Shown one piece after another: positions 32,631-44,406 of a DNA stretch of 64,000 nt. The notes under the pieces were generated by a model. That model did not search any database. It was not told the origin of the DNA and saw nothing but the letters and a program-made list of their open reading frames with translations. The position numbers and the translations under genes are program-made. This DNA is from Saposhnikovia divaricata (taxonomy: Eukaryota > Streptophyta > Magnoliopsida > Apiales > Apiaceae). The first letter of the stretch is position 1; each line of letters starts with the position of its first letter. Location: NCBI GenBank assembly GCA_036435485.1, contig CM071595.1, positions 105,578,580-105,642,579 of the forward strand. The letters are read 5' to 3'.

Positions 32631-34838
32631 CCAGACTTGCTTGGATCCTTTGGCATTCTTAACTTTGTTAGCTTTTGCAGCGGAATTAACATTATCAGAG
32701 TTTGAGCTAACAGTATCAGTGTTTGCACTTGCAGTATCAACTTTAACCCATTTTAGATTGGGTTTCAGTTCATAGTAATTATGATAGATAGCATGATATT
32801 TTCTGCAAGTATAGATGGAATGCCAAGTGCTTCCACAGTGTGTGCATAGAGTCTGTGGCTTAGTTCTAGCAAAATCCTTCTTTACCTCAGACTTTGTAGG
32901 TAAAGAATTTATATTTTTATTTTTCTTGCAGAAATTTGCAAGATGCTTAGTACTACCACAGTTATGACATGTCTTTCTTGGAGCATAACTAGCAAGCATT
33001 GGTTTATTTCCTGAAGTGATGCCTACTTTTCCATTTCTGTTCTTGTTTGACACTTTCTTTTTCTCAACAGATTTTAACTCCTTCAGTTTATGTTTGAGTT
33101 GTTTATCTGTCATTGAACCAATATTAACCTGATTAACACTAGTTTTTACTGGTTTTCTTTTGACAGCTTCTTTTTCATTCTCAGACAAAAATTTACTGGT
33201 TCCATGAACAAATTTAGTTCTGACTTTAACTTGATTTTGAAATCTAAGTTCATCTTCCTCATTATAACCTAGACCAACAGTGTCTGTTTGAAAAATCTGT
33301 TGAGTGTCCTTTCCAGAATTAGTCCAAGTCCTAATTTTCTTATTTGCTTCCTCCAACTCAGATTCTAGTTGTTTATATTTCTGAAGCAAAATCTGTTCTT
33401 TGCAAACAGCATCATCTCTCTCTTTCTGAACTTGTTGCATGTTTTCAAGTTTCTCTTCAACAAGTTTATTTCTCTCTTTAAGTTCAGAATTTTCAGCTTT
33501 TATCCTCTCATTTTCTAAAGTCTGATCCCTATAACTTATATGCAATGACTTAAGAAAAATTCTTAATTGAGCAATGTCATCAATATTATAAGCATAGGTA
33601 GTTGGAGGTACCTGATTTTCAGAGGATTCTGATTCAGTAGTAGCCATGAGAGCATAGTTCACTTCTTCATCAGAATCTGAAGTATCTGCCCAATCTCTGC
33701 CTTTAGTGTAGAGTACTTTTCCAGTTTTACCCTTCTTGCACTCAGGAGCATAGTGACCCATCTCCTTACACTTGTAGCATTGAATTTCAGACTTATCCTT
33801 CTTCCCTTTAGAATCTCTCTTATCAGACTTCCTGTAGCTTTTCCTGTCTTCATTTGAATCCCTAGAAAACCTTTTTCCTTTCTTGAAATTCTTGAAGCCC
33901 ATTTTCTTGAAAGTCTTCACCATCAGCACAGCCATTTTTCTCATTTCTTCTTCATCATCCTCAGAGTCAGATGATTCAGAAGAATTTGAGTCATAATCAG
34001 AGTTTGGTGAATCACTTTCTGAATGTATGACCAAAGCTTTTCCCTTCATTTTCCTTCTTGTTGCCTCTTTCTTCTGAGGCTTCTCTTCAACATTAAGAGC
34101 AACAGACTTTCCTTTTCTAATTGATCTCCTGTTTCTCTGCTCCATTTCCAATTCATAAGTTTTGAGCAGTCCATAAATTTCATCAATCTCTGTTTCAGCA
34201 AGATCATAGTTGTCTCTAATAGTGGTTGTTTTCACATCCCACTTTTCAGGTAGAGAAAGAAGAAACTTGAGATTCGAGTCTTCTAGATCATACTCTTTGT
34301 TGACCAATGACAGATCATTAATCAGTTTACAGAATCTATCAAATGTTTCTGTCATGGTCTCTTCAGGTTTAGCCTCAAAATGCTCATACTCTTGCGTGAG
34401 TATGTTTCTCCTATTCTTCTTAATAGCTGCAGTTCCTTGACACCTGACTTCAAGTGCATCCCATATCTCTTTTGCAGTGGTGCAGTTAATGACTTTGTTA
34501 GACATGACATTGTCTAAGGCACTATGTAGTAAATGCCTAACTTTTGCATCCTTAGCAATTGATGATAGATCTTCAGGAGTCATGTCCTTCTTTTCCTTTG
34601 GAACCATTTTTGCTGCTTCACCAGCAACTGCAACAGATAGCTTTGTAGGATTGTGAGGGCCTTCATAAATCCTGTCAAGATATTCTGGATCTGTAGCCTC
34701 CAGAAACATAGTCATCTTGACCTTCCACATAGCATACTCTAATGGCCTCAGAATAGGAACCCTGATTGGTTCATAACGACTCACAGTAGTAGGAGCCTTT
34801 TCAGAAACAGTAGGTGTTGGTGGAGGAATTTCTGACAT
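32607..34838 (-). CDS. gag: Gag of element E (743 aa)
   Basis: Starts MSEIPPPTPTVSE at the first ATG after the leader. Residues 1-240 form the plant Copia capsid-like region (KEIWDALEVRCQG, then FLLSLPEKWD). A Lys/Ser/Asp-rich linker follows. Zinc knuckles of form CX2CX4HX4C are at about 353 (CYKCKEMGHYAPEC), 624 (CHNCGSTKHLANFC) and 663 (CTHCGSTWHSIYTC); all keep their ligands, unlike the second one in element D. A Glu/Lys-rich coiled-coil stretch (about 430-510) lies between the first and second knuckles. The long C-terminal part with extra knuckles makes this larger than simple Copia gags. Stop at 32607-32609. Confidence 0.93.
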   Translation of the reverse strand: MSEIPPPTPTVSEKAPTTVSRYEPIRVPILRPLEYAMWKVKMTMFLEATDPEYLDRIYEGPHNPTKLSVAVAGEAAKMVPKEKKDMTPEDLSSIAKDAKVRHLLHSALDNVMSNKVINCTTAKEIWDALEVRCQGTAAIKKNRRNILTQEYEHFEAKPEETMTETFDRFCKLINDLSLVNKEYDLEDSNLKFLLSLPEKWDVKTTTIRDNYDLAETEIDEIYGLLKTYELEMEQRNRRSIRKGKSVALNVEEKPQKKEATRRKMKGKALVIHSESDSPNSDYDSNSSESSDSEDDEEEMRKMAVLMVKTFKKMGFKNFKKGKRFSRDSNEDRKSYRKSDKRDSKGKKDKSEIQCYKCKEMGHYAPECKKGKTGKVLYTKGRDWADTSDSDEEVNYALMATTESESSENQVPPTTYAYNIDDIAQLRIFLKSLHISYRDQTLENERIKAENSELKERNKLVEEKLENMQQVQKERDDAVCKEQILLQKYKQLESELEEANKKIRTWTNSGKDTQQIFQTDTVGLGYNEEDELRFQNQVKVRTKFVHGTSKFLSENEKEAVKRKPVKTSVNQVNIGSMTDKQLKHKLKELKSVEKKKVSNKNRNGKVGITSGNKPMLASYAPRKTCHNCGSTKHLANFCKKNKNINSLPTKSEVKKDFARTKPQTLCTHCGSTWHSIYTCRKYHAIYHNYYELKPNLKWVKVDTASANTDTVSSNSDNVNSAAKANKVKNAKGSKQVWILKTNPQ

Positions 34839-34884
34839 GATTATTGTTGTGTTTGGATCTTAACCTGTAATAAAGTAACAGATT

Positions 34885-34897
34885 GGCTCTGATACCA
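34885..34897 (-). other. Primer-binding site of element E
   Basis: The minus strand reads TGGTATCAGAGCC, two bases after the LTR end, complementary to plant initiator tRNA-Met. Confidence 0.9.
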
Positions 34898-34899
34898 CT

Positions 34900-35407
34900 T
34901 GTTAGGCCGAATACACAAAAAATAATCAACTTTGTATGAGAGATTAACAAGTAAAAACGTTTATGCACTTAAAAACTTCTTGTATTTCAAACCCTCTTCG
35001 TGATGTAAAATATCACAAAGAGCTGCTAGGTTACAATAATGATAATTCGTTATCGATACCCTTCTAGGGTTAACCTATCTGTATTTATATAACATACAGC
35101 TACGATACAATCTCTAATTGATATTCCTAATAATCAGCTATACAATGATATCAATTACAGATTGTCACACGTCTCCTATGTCAACTCGATCTCTTTGATA
35201 GCTATCCAATCTTCAAAGATATCGCTTCCATAATTAATCTTTAATCACTGTTGAACAGTAGACGCGCTTCCTCCAGACAGAGTTTAACAAACTCTGTCGA
35301 GCTTCCAACTGTCAGAGTTTACACAAACTCTGACTGCTTCCAGCTAAACTCTGATAACTCCCTGTAACACTTAAACACTGATCAAAACACATCAATTATA
35401 TTTAACA
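34900..35407 (-). repeat. 5' LTR of element E (508 bp)
   Basis: Active promoter copy. U3 has three inverted or direct CAGAGTTT/AAACTCTG motifs (35277-35355), TATA box at 35082-35091, and R/U5 with a GGTTAACCCTAGAAGGGT stretch just downstream of the likely start site (about 35055). Confidence 0.95.
35082..35091 (-). promoter_or_regulatory. TATA box in the 5' LTR of element E
   Basis: TATATAAATA on the minus strand within TGTTATATAAATACAG. Transcription of the genomic RNA would start about 25-30 bases further, near 35055. Confidence 0.75.
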
Positions 35408-35412
35408 AATCT

Positions 35413-38400
35413 TAGTCGTTCTTCCCTTTCTTAGCACATCTACTGGTGCTACAATACGTACTTTATCCTTTTTCCATCAACTTTGCTACTTTTCGTACAA
35501 CACATTATCCGGGTTATGCTCTTACTCAGTCTTATCCTTATTATTCTTATTGATATCCGCAGTGGCTTTGGTATCACTATCGTGCTGCGAATTCGGAGAT
35601 AACCTCGCTCGCACTGTGCATTTCCTGATCGCTTTAATCTTCGCAATCTCGATCAATATAGAGAAGTGGAAAGATTTATTGAGAGATCACTATGATCAAT
35701 GAACATTTGTTATATTACATAGTTAGTACAGAAGGGGGCCAGCCTTTAGTACTTGACAAGCAATTAAACAAGTTATGGTATTCCACTTAAACTTCTATCA
35801 TATAGACAGATAGTCACATAGCAGTACCTCCCCTCCTTAAAGGGTTGTTCTTCTCAATTCATAAAGAAGATGAATAAGAGAGAAGAAAAGAAAAGAGTTC
35901 TAAAGGATTATAGAAAGCTTTCATGATTGAAAAATATCATACTCAGAATTTACCTCTGAACTATAGAGGTTCATCAAAGAAGAAATTAATCATAATTATA
36001 TCCAATACTATTTGATCACAATCTCACGTGTCAACATATCTTGCTGCTTTGTCCACTATTCTATGGACCTATACTCTGGTTCAACCTTAGCAACACTTAC
36101 TTTTGGAAAATCTTTGAACCTCTCAGGTTAAATCTTAGTCTCTAGCTTGACACCATTGTTACCGACATTCCATGTCACGCTACTAGCTTTTTCATATCTA
36201 TAATATTAACACTATCAGGTTGTCATCCCGAGAATTCATCAGAAAACCCTTTTAATAATCCATTCATAACATTTCTTGCTTCACATTCCCTAGTTGCTTT
36301 CCCAGTCTTTTCTTTATCAATCACATCCTTCTTATTATCTGATTCTTATTTACTTCTGCTATTTACTTTCACCTTCGTCTCTTTATTGAGATATCTTTTG
36401 CACTTGGTACCTCCTTATTGGTATCCCGTTACATTTACTCTATAATCATCACATTATTCCAATTTAAATTCTCCGAAATGAATCTGGCCGATACCTTTAA
36501 CTTAGATTCAATATAATCTACTTCTGTCAACTTGTTTCTCATCACTTATTCTTTTTTACCCATGGTTTTCCACAGGTTGTCTTTCGTAAGTCAGACCAGG
36601 TCGTACATCTACCTGCTCGCACTCTTATCATCTGTTGAGCATCTGCGTTTTACAGGTGTAGCTTTGCCACATGAAACATGTTACTACCATGCTATAAGCT
36701 TTGGGGGTAAAACTGGCTCGAATGCCACCTTCCGAACACTTTTAAACTCTCAGGTGGCCTAATAAGTCTCAGGCTCAACTGCCCTTCTCTCTAAGTCTCA
36801 TTAATTCTTTCTACGGGAATACATTTAGCATCATGAATCATCGACCTCATATTCTCTATCTTGTTTGCGCAGAAGTACACTAACACAATCTTTCTTGTCA
36901 TTCATCAACATGCCATTTAGGTTATCAATAGAAGCACTTTCTTTATCTTTACGTTGTCATCTACTTTCTTGGAAGAATCAACATCGCTTGTTATTTACGT
37001 AGTGCGTTAATAGCTAACCATACGGGTTTCAATCCTTTAGGAAGACAAAGTAATCACTATTCCTTATCCATAAGGAACATTTCCTGAACTTGATGTAGAT
37101 ATTACATGAAGTAGATAAAATTGAAGAAGAGTTTCAAGCATCGCAGCTAGGTCCGGTTGATGAAACTATCACTTATGCATCTTTCATAAAAGACTGGAAC
37201 TTAATGGTTTACTTCGTCAATTTTGTATCATGGTCCGGGTTTGCCTCAAAACGGGACCTTCTAAGGTATGTAATATGCTTAAGACGCCATCAGGAACCGA
37301 ATCTTTATTTAAACTATTATTACCTTCGATTCTTGCACAATCATCAGAAGGAATGTAAATTCCTCAACTCCGGTATGACCTTCAAGGTCCTTCCCAATAT
37401 CATTCTGTTCCCTCGGTATGCACATTTGCAATTATTCCTCTATACTTAGAGTGTCGACCACCTCATTGGCCTTTTCTGATAATAATAATTCCTTGTAATC
37501 AATGTTCTCTGGATCTATTCAACTCAAATTTTTCTACCTCATTCCCATCACTATTGGGTTAAAGCATTCTCCCTTAAGCTCTGCTGGAGGAGAAGAAATA
37601 TAACTATCAGTCTTTTTCCATAAGTCATTGCTTCCACCTTCCCGTGGGAACTTTATAAAAGTTACTCTCAATCATACCTAGGATATTTATTCTCTTAGTT
37701 CTTTCTTGTTCTAGGATAAGTACAACCTTCTTTGGTTCCATCCATACCTCATCTGGTTTCATACATGCCTCATCTGGCATTATTTTTATTGTGTCTTACA
37801 TTCTCTGTCAAACTTCTAGTTTGAAACTCGGAATCTTAACTTTTCCTTGTAAGGTTTCTTAGGTAGTCCTCATCATTCCTCCTGTATTTTCCAGGTACAG
37901 GGTATATCAAAACGTCATTGATCAATACTCTAATAATTCTGTCTATGTTCTTTCCAGAACTCTTTTTTTTATAATCCTTACAGGTCATTGTTGCCTTAGC
38001 AAATCCAACTCATATCATTTGAATTCAAAATGTCTTTATTAGGGTTAATGCCATCCCTTGTGCATTCCCCAGTGTTTGTCTTTATTTATGGATATCTTAT
38101 CCTTAATTCAACTGCCAAGGAATTCTTGCATCCTATAATTGGCAATCAAATCATGTATCCTTAATAAGGGTCTCTTTTCAATCATTCTTATTTGATAATC
38201 GGTCGGTGGCTTAATGCTAACCTCTTCTTCCAGATAGTTGTCAGCCTATTTGACCTTCCAAAAGACAACGTATGTCTATCTGCTTTCTTACAGAACTTGG
38301 TAATGGTAGCAAGGACGTTCTGGAAGATATTGGTCGAGTTCAACGTGAATCTCTTAGTGCTTATCGTTCTTCTCAAAGGTACTTACCTTAGGCAAAATTT

Positions 38401-40928
38401 CTACAGCATACTGATCAATCTCTGACCATTTCTATACTCTCTTCATAAATCCTCATTGTTTACTTCCTTAGTCATAATATATTCATGGTATTTATAATAC
38501 CCTAACATCATACACCTCAAGTCACTATACTTCTATTTTTACTAGTAATCTTGGGCAATCATATACACATGAATCACTTTAGTACGGGTGACCCCATTCC
38601 AAAAAGTCTAGTAAATTCCCAATCCAAACATGGGTTGCAAAGGGTTCAGTAGAAGATTCCTACGATCTCATTAATATTTCCATTATATCAGAAGCCCTTG
38701 CAGTCGGTGCTTACTTAGAAGCAACCCTACTTTGTCCTTTCATTGCTGGTCTAGTCACTTGATAATCCGTTGTGACTTGGCCTCAACTGGCCACACTAAA
38801 ATAAAAATATATGATTTTAGGGGTTGGCTAATTAGCATTACTTTTCTAGCAATTGCCGGCATAGTGTCTTCTTCTTTGATACCTTTCTACCTTTCCAAAA
38901 ATTTACTTCATATAAGTCTTAATCGACTACTCAGCGCCGTCTCTGGTCACCTTTCCTCTACTTTTATCTCTTCAACTATTCTTATCAATCCCACGTGCCA
39001 CGCAAGCTTACCATTCCTGGCATAACAGCCTTTTCACTTAAGTCAATCCCGGAGTTTCTCAGTCTGGCTGGTTTCTTACTTACATTTCCTGTTTTCATCC
39101 AATCTCACTTCATCATTTTATCTCTACCATCAATTGTAATACTCAGGGTCCGTCTACTAACTCATATGACGGCAACCTCACCCAATCCACAAGGTTCGCT
39201 CCAGTTTCCATTCTCTTCAATGATGTTCTCTGATAATCAGAAAGACAAGGTTTGCTAAAATTCGTTGAAGTTCCTTTCAGAATCAGGGAAATTTTGGTTA
39301 ATCTATCCACCTACTGGTAACATTAAGGAGACCAGTTTCGAAATTTGAAGAATAGTTCTATGAACCTCCAAGTAGGTAGAACCATAAGCAGTAATGGTTA
39401 ATGAAATAATCGTCATCAGATTGGAAGTTTAACCACTGGAGAGGAACCAATTATATACATCCCTTAGAAGGGACTCAAGAGTTTCAACTGAAACCTTTCA
39501 CAACGTCCTGATATTCAATATTACCAAATGTCAGTCTACCTAACCACTAGCCTCAGAAGGAACATTACCGTCGGAGTTGGTTGTTGCACAAAATTGGCAC
39601 TACTAAGGCCATCCGAACCTGGTGAACCGTGCTGTCCGAATGCATCCGCAAGTACTCTATCGTGCTGTGCAAGCACACATCCTAATCCTTTATGCGAAGC
39701 GTCGTTGGAAGCACAAAGTCTCCTTTTTCCATTAAGCAATGCCAACTCTTGGTCATTACCAATCTCATCTTTTAGCTCCAGGAAGATTTTCTTACATTTT
39801 TCTCTTTAACTGCTGGTCGTATTACTTGATCCATTATAATTCCGCGTCGGAGTAAACTTAAGGTAACTACTATAATCAATTCAAAGAAAAAGAAGAATGT
39901 AATATTCCTCTGAATCACACGCATCTAACATTTCTGGTTCATCATTTAACTGTGTTGCAATAACTCTATACTCAGTCTCAGATAGTAGTCTTATTACGAG
40001 TTCATCTTGACTCACTGGTCTTATCTTTCGATAGGTTCTGAGGTCATTGTCTCGCTTACTACTTCCTTATATAACTTTATCCAATCATGCTATCGCTTCC
40101 CAATGTCTTTACTTTCTAGCTGATTCATTCATAAAATGGACATTTTCCTGAATAAAACAACTCATTAACCTCAATTTGGTTCCATAAGTTACAACCTATG
40201 ACATCTGCCTTCTCATGGCGAATTATTACTGACAATATTCATACTAATTCATTTATCAAATGATGTGGTACTTACTGCCTCCTTCTCAACTATCCCTAGG
40301 GACTCTGCTCCTCGTCCTATATCGATGTCTTTGATAATCATACATCCCTCTAGCTCTTTCTTCGTTAATATGAAAGTCTCTAAGGATTCTCTTCTATTCC
40401 CGTATAAGATCTCAAGTAATTCTTCCAATCCGTCTTACTCGCTGGTACTACATCCAGTAGTCCGGCTACGAATCCAACACAAATCTTTAGTTCTCTTACT
40501 AGTAGCTTAGTTCTTTATGCTCACTTTTCTGAGCACCATATCTTAATCATCACAGTCTTTCTGGCTGCAGCCCTCATTCCTCGAGGGTAAGCTTCTTATC
40601 CTAACAGGATTTTCCTTATCTGCTGGAACCTCTTCCGGGTCTCCAGTAGGGTACTCTATTGAATTTACTCCTCTGATCTTAAGCATATAATAAAGCATCA
40701 TCGCGTTGCTGCTCGTATGCCTCAAGGTCTGTCGCCTTACTCGTCGATACGATATCGAGCTAAGTTACTATCATGATACTTAAGAGTTCCCATAAGGGTT
40801 TTATAGGTCATCACTACATTAAGTAGTCCGACTATGAACTTGGCAAGAGTTCTTATTATCTTAGTGAATTTATTGTTTTAACGTCGCCTCATCTCTGGGG
40901 TTTATAACGTACGCTCTGATACCATTTC
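35413..40928 (-). pseudogene. pol: Decayed internal region of element B
   Basis: No long open frame. Two islands align with element A pol on the minus strand: the integrase-tail/chromodomain region around 36545-36790 and the RNase [12 protein letters not shown] motif at 39536-39745. The stretch next to the primer site (40640-40928) aligns to A's leader. The spacing implies that gag, protease and most of RT are deleted or decayed beyond recognition by eye. Other short frames here (37204-37449, 38732-39258, 40265-40510) show nothing recognisable. Confidence 0.75.
40913..40924 (-). other. Primer-binding site of element B
   Basis: TGGTATCAGAGC on the minus strand, four bases after the LTR end, as in element A. 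Confidence 0.85.
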
Positions 40929-43131
40929 TGTAACACCCCTAGATCCAGGGTCCGGGATCCGGTCATTACGGTCTCCATTTATGTCCACAATACTTGAACT
41001 TACTTCAACATAAAATAAATTACATCTTTATGACCCAACACAACAATATAAAATACACCCGTTATAGTCCCAGAGATGAAATCAGAGTAACCATCAAATT
41101 TTATTAATCACATTATGAGTTCTTACAATCCAAAAGAATTACAATGTAATACATACTCTTTGCCATCCATTTTCATAAGTCATACCAGCCCATATACTTG
41201 GTACTGAAAGAATGAATCTATCCTACCAATAGCTTTCTCTTCGGCTCTGGTAGTCTCATTGTCCTTGCCAGCGTCGAGTGCGCCTTGTGCGAGTCATCTG
41301 GTCTAGCTGTTGTTGTGATATAATAATAAAGCAAGGGTGAGCAATAGCCCACCAACAATAATGTATGACTGAACGATAATATATAACAGTTCAAAAGTTT
41401 CTTTCAAACCATATGCCATGCATTTAAGGAAATGATGCCAGTATAATATGAACGATGAATTTACAAGGTAACTCAAAATGCAAATATAGGTGGGAATATC
41501 TGCTATGTAGAATATAAGCAAGATATTATCATTTATCATAAAAGAGGAACTTGCAAGAAAATATTGCAATTCCAATTATAATTACTTTCCAATACTGCCA
41601 ACAACGATAATGTTGTAGAAAATAAATGAATTTAAATGATGAACTTTTGCTGGAGTATTCACCGCGCCCATTGTTCCAATCCTTACGATGATCAGTCGCA
41701 GATTGTACAGCTCAATTTAGATTTACTGCTGGTAGAAGGAAGAGCTGACGGATTTACTTGTCTACCGCCCTGTTAGATCTCCCCGGCCAACGGTTGGGCC
41801 AATTGGGATGGACCGGCGCTATTGCCCCTTACACGGCTCCAAGTTTGAAAAGAAGTTCTTGACTCTGAACGTAAAGTTCGTCCCCCTTTCCCGAAGTATG
41901 ATACTTGTTGATAAGACTCCACAAAGTAGTCGTATCTAGTTGGAAAGGAAAATTCAACATCATATCTCCCAAGCAGCTGCTTGTTAGAGGATACCATCTT
42001 GTTCCAATAATCTTACCCCTCGAATGATGAGAAGGTTACTCAAAGATTCAATTGATAGACAGCAACCAAGTTGCGAGTGAAAAGAATAGTTTTACAAGAT
42101 TTATGACCGGGAAGTCAACAAGATAAATAACATTGCTCAAGTAGGTTCCCTATAATATGGAAGTTTGAGCAAGCATTTAAATCCTTTTAAGATAGATTTA
42201 AATGAAAAATAAAGAGTTGGGAACCTTTCCATGATATAATAGTCGTAAAAAGACTTCGAAATATTTTACATAATATCTGGAGGTGAAAGATAATCTCCGA
42301 ATAATATAAATCATTTTAAAAAGAATTTAAAAGAATTAAATAAATATTCCAAGAATATTTATTAACTCAATACTAATTACGAAATATTATTAAATCATAA
42401 TATTGCTCGTAAGTAATCCTCGAATGACTATATAGAATTATTTACTAAATAAATCCATCCTTAAATGAATATTCAAGAATAATATTCATTAAATAATTAA
42501 ACTCCAATAATTATTTAAAATAATATTCAATAAATAAGTCAAACCTTAAATGAATATTTGAAAATAATATTCATTTAATAAATAATCTTCTAAATGAATA
42601 TCCAAATAATATTCATTTAGTAATCAAAACTTTAAAGGAATATTTGAAATAATATCCCTTAAGCAAATATAACTTCCAATGAATATTTTAAAATAATATT
42701 CATCAATTACATAAAACCTTAAATGAATATTCGAAAGTAATATTCATTTAATAAATAACATTCTAATGAATATCAAAATAATATTCATTAAATAATCAAC
42801 TCTAAATGAATATTCGAAACTAACATTCGTTTAATATCTCTCGACTGAGATAATACTCGAATAACATTCCTCGAAATATTTCCAAGTAATTGATACTTTA
42901 TGGAAATATAAATAACGTTAAATAATAACATTCCTTAAAATAAATAATAATCTGCCGTTGGAATCTCTCCGGGTTTCCACGACTATCTATATCTCAAAAT
43001 ATCGACTCCCGGTCTATATTTAAGAATGAATATCATATGCCCTTCGCTAAGGGTCTTATCAAAACAATCCGGCTTATAACTGATAATTCGCATCTAGTCT
43101 ATAAACCAATATCAATTCAGGGAACAGGTAT

Positions 43132-44406
43132 TGTTAGTCACATAGGCATGCCTGAATACATCTAATAACAAGCCTAAGTATGTGTAATGCTATGCATTAC
43201 CTACATGACCTCTTAACTGAGGGAACCTCTAGTTGTAGAGTTTCTATTTGTTCTGTACTTGTAATAGGCATCAAATTCTAGTTGTGTTACTGTACTTATA
43301 AAGTCAAGAATAATGCTTGAAAGAAGTTCCAAGGTTCATGCCTCAAGCAAGGAGATAAAGACTGCTAAATAATCACAGTTGGGATTTGAAGAAATGAAGA
43401 ATTTGCCTAAGTACCAATTCGAGAAGTACATTTGTCTATTCGAGAAGTCTAGCATTCGAGAAGTCAGAGATTCGATATCTCAGAAGACACTATTCGATAT
43501 CTCTGAATACACTGTTCGATATCTCAGAGATTCGATATGTCTATTACTCTATTCGAGAACTCATGGAGTCAACAAGTCAAAGCATCATTCGAGTTCTCTA
43601 AGAGTCAACAAGTCAATGATCTATTCGATATCTCAAGGACTAAAGAAGCTATTCGACATCTCAGAGATTCGATATGTCAAAATGCTCTATTCGATATCTC
43701 AAGGAATCCCAGAGAAAAGAGCTATTCGAGAAGTGATTCGATATGTCAATATAACACTATTCGAGAACTCAGAGTTATCGATTAAGTCAATTCGAGTTCT
43801 CGAATCAATCACTTAGCCACTTCTCGAATACATTCTTGGAGACAAAATACTGAAGAATTGTACAAGTCAGAAACCTGCAACAAGCCAAGACGCTTTATTT
43901 GACTATGTACTATAAAGCAGATTGGAAAGCCTACAAAGAAGCTTGGAGAGATAAGACAAAGGGACAAGGAGCTAAAGAAGTGGATCTGAACAGGCTTTGC
44001 AAAGTCAAATCTGTAGCCGTTTGGACTCTTACTCAAATGAGATAGACATACTGGAAAGTAGTTTGTTTTACCTACCTTATTTGTAGTAAGTAGGTGTATC
44101 GATGTCTATAAGGATACAGCCTCACTTCCTTAGCAGATAAGTTTTTCAAGATACATCACAAGAAATATCTCTCTAAGAAAAACGAAGCTGAGAATACTAC
44201 CATTTGTATTCACAGATTGTAGCAAAATCTTTATCTAATAAAATATTAGATTAAAGTGATATTGTGTTGTGTTTGTCTTTGTTATCTGTACTTACATATC
44301 TCACACACTAAACACATATCTTGTTACAAAGATCCAAGAACAAAGAAAAGTTTAAGAATCCATTCACCCCCCCTCTGTATTATTTTACTATATTCAATAC
44401 TCAACA
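43132..44406. mobile_element. Element F: solo LTR (1275 bp), Copia-like
   Basis: TGTTAGTCAC...CTCAACA flanked by the 5-bp TSD GGTAT (43127-43131, 44407-44411). The empty site is seen in the other B LTR near 20478. It has no internal domain, so it is a solo LTR left by unequal recombination. The CACCCCCCCTC run near its right end is typical of Copia LTRs and suggests plus orientation. The open frame at 43379-43816 is a by-product of its motif array. Confidence 0.85.
43417..43830. repeat. Array of short TTCGA-centred motifs in solo LTR F
   Basis: About twenty irregularly spaced copies of ATTCGATATCTC or ATTCGAGAACTC-like motifs. Perfect TTCGAGAA starts at 43418, 43439, 43455, 43552, 43725 and 43760, with its reverse complement TTCTCGAA at 43821. 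Between them are TTCGATAT units (such as 43471, 43493, 43515, 43689). TTCnnGAA resembles the core of a heat-shock element. Confidence 0.75.

Larger units (their letters stand above)
22922..35407 (-). mobile_element. Element E: complete, young Sirevirus-like Copia retrotransposon (12.5 kb)
   Basis: Two 508-bp LTRs that I find to differ at one base, a 5-bp TSD AATCT (22917-22921 and 35408-35412), a perfect initiator-Met primer site and a polypurine tract. Gag, pol and a third large ORF are open, all on the minus strand, with a small plus-strand gene between ORF3 and pol. It is inserted 95 bp inside the left end of element B's internal part. Size, long gag and post-pol ORF fit the Sirevirus (Maximus/SIRE) group of Copia elements. 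It has everything expected of an autonomous copy. Confidence 0.92.

Noticed and set aside
36532..40725. Independent host genes inside element B
   Set aside because: All frames are short and the region sits between B's primer site and polypurine tract, with islands matching element A pol. It is decayed transposon DNA.
43379..43816. 145-aa open frame in solo LTR F
   Set aside because: The product is a translation of the short TTCGA motif array, with no promoter context. It is explained by the repeat.
43417..43830. CRISPR-like array of short repeats
   Set aside because: Spacing is irregular, repeats are degenerate, and the context is a plant LTR with a TSD.
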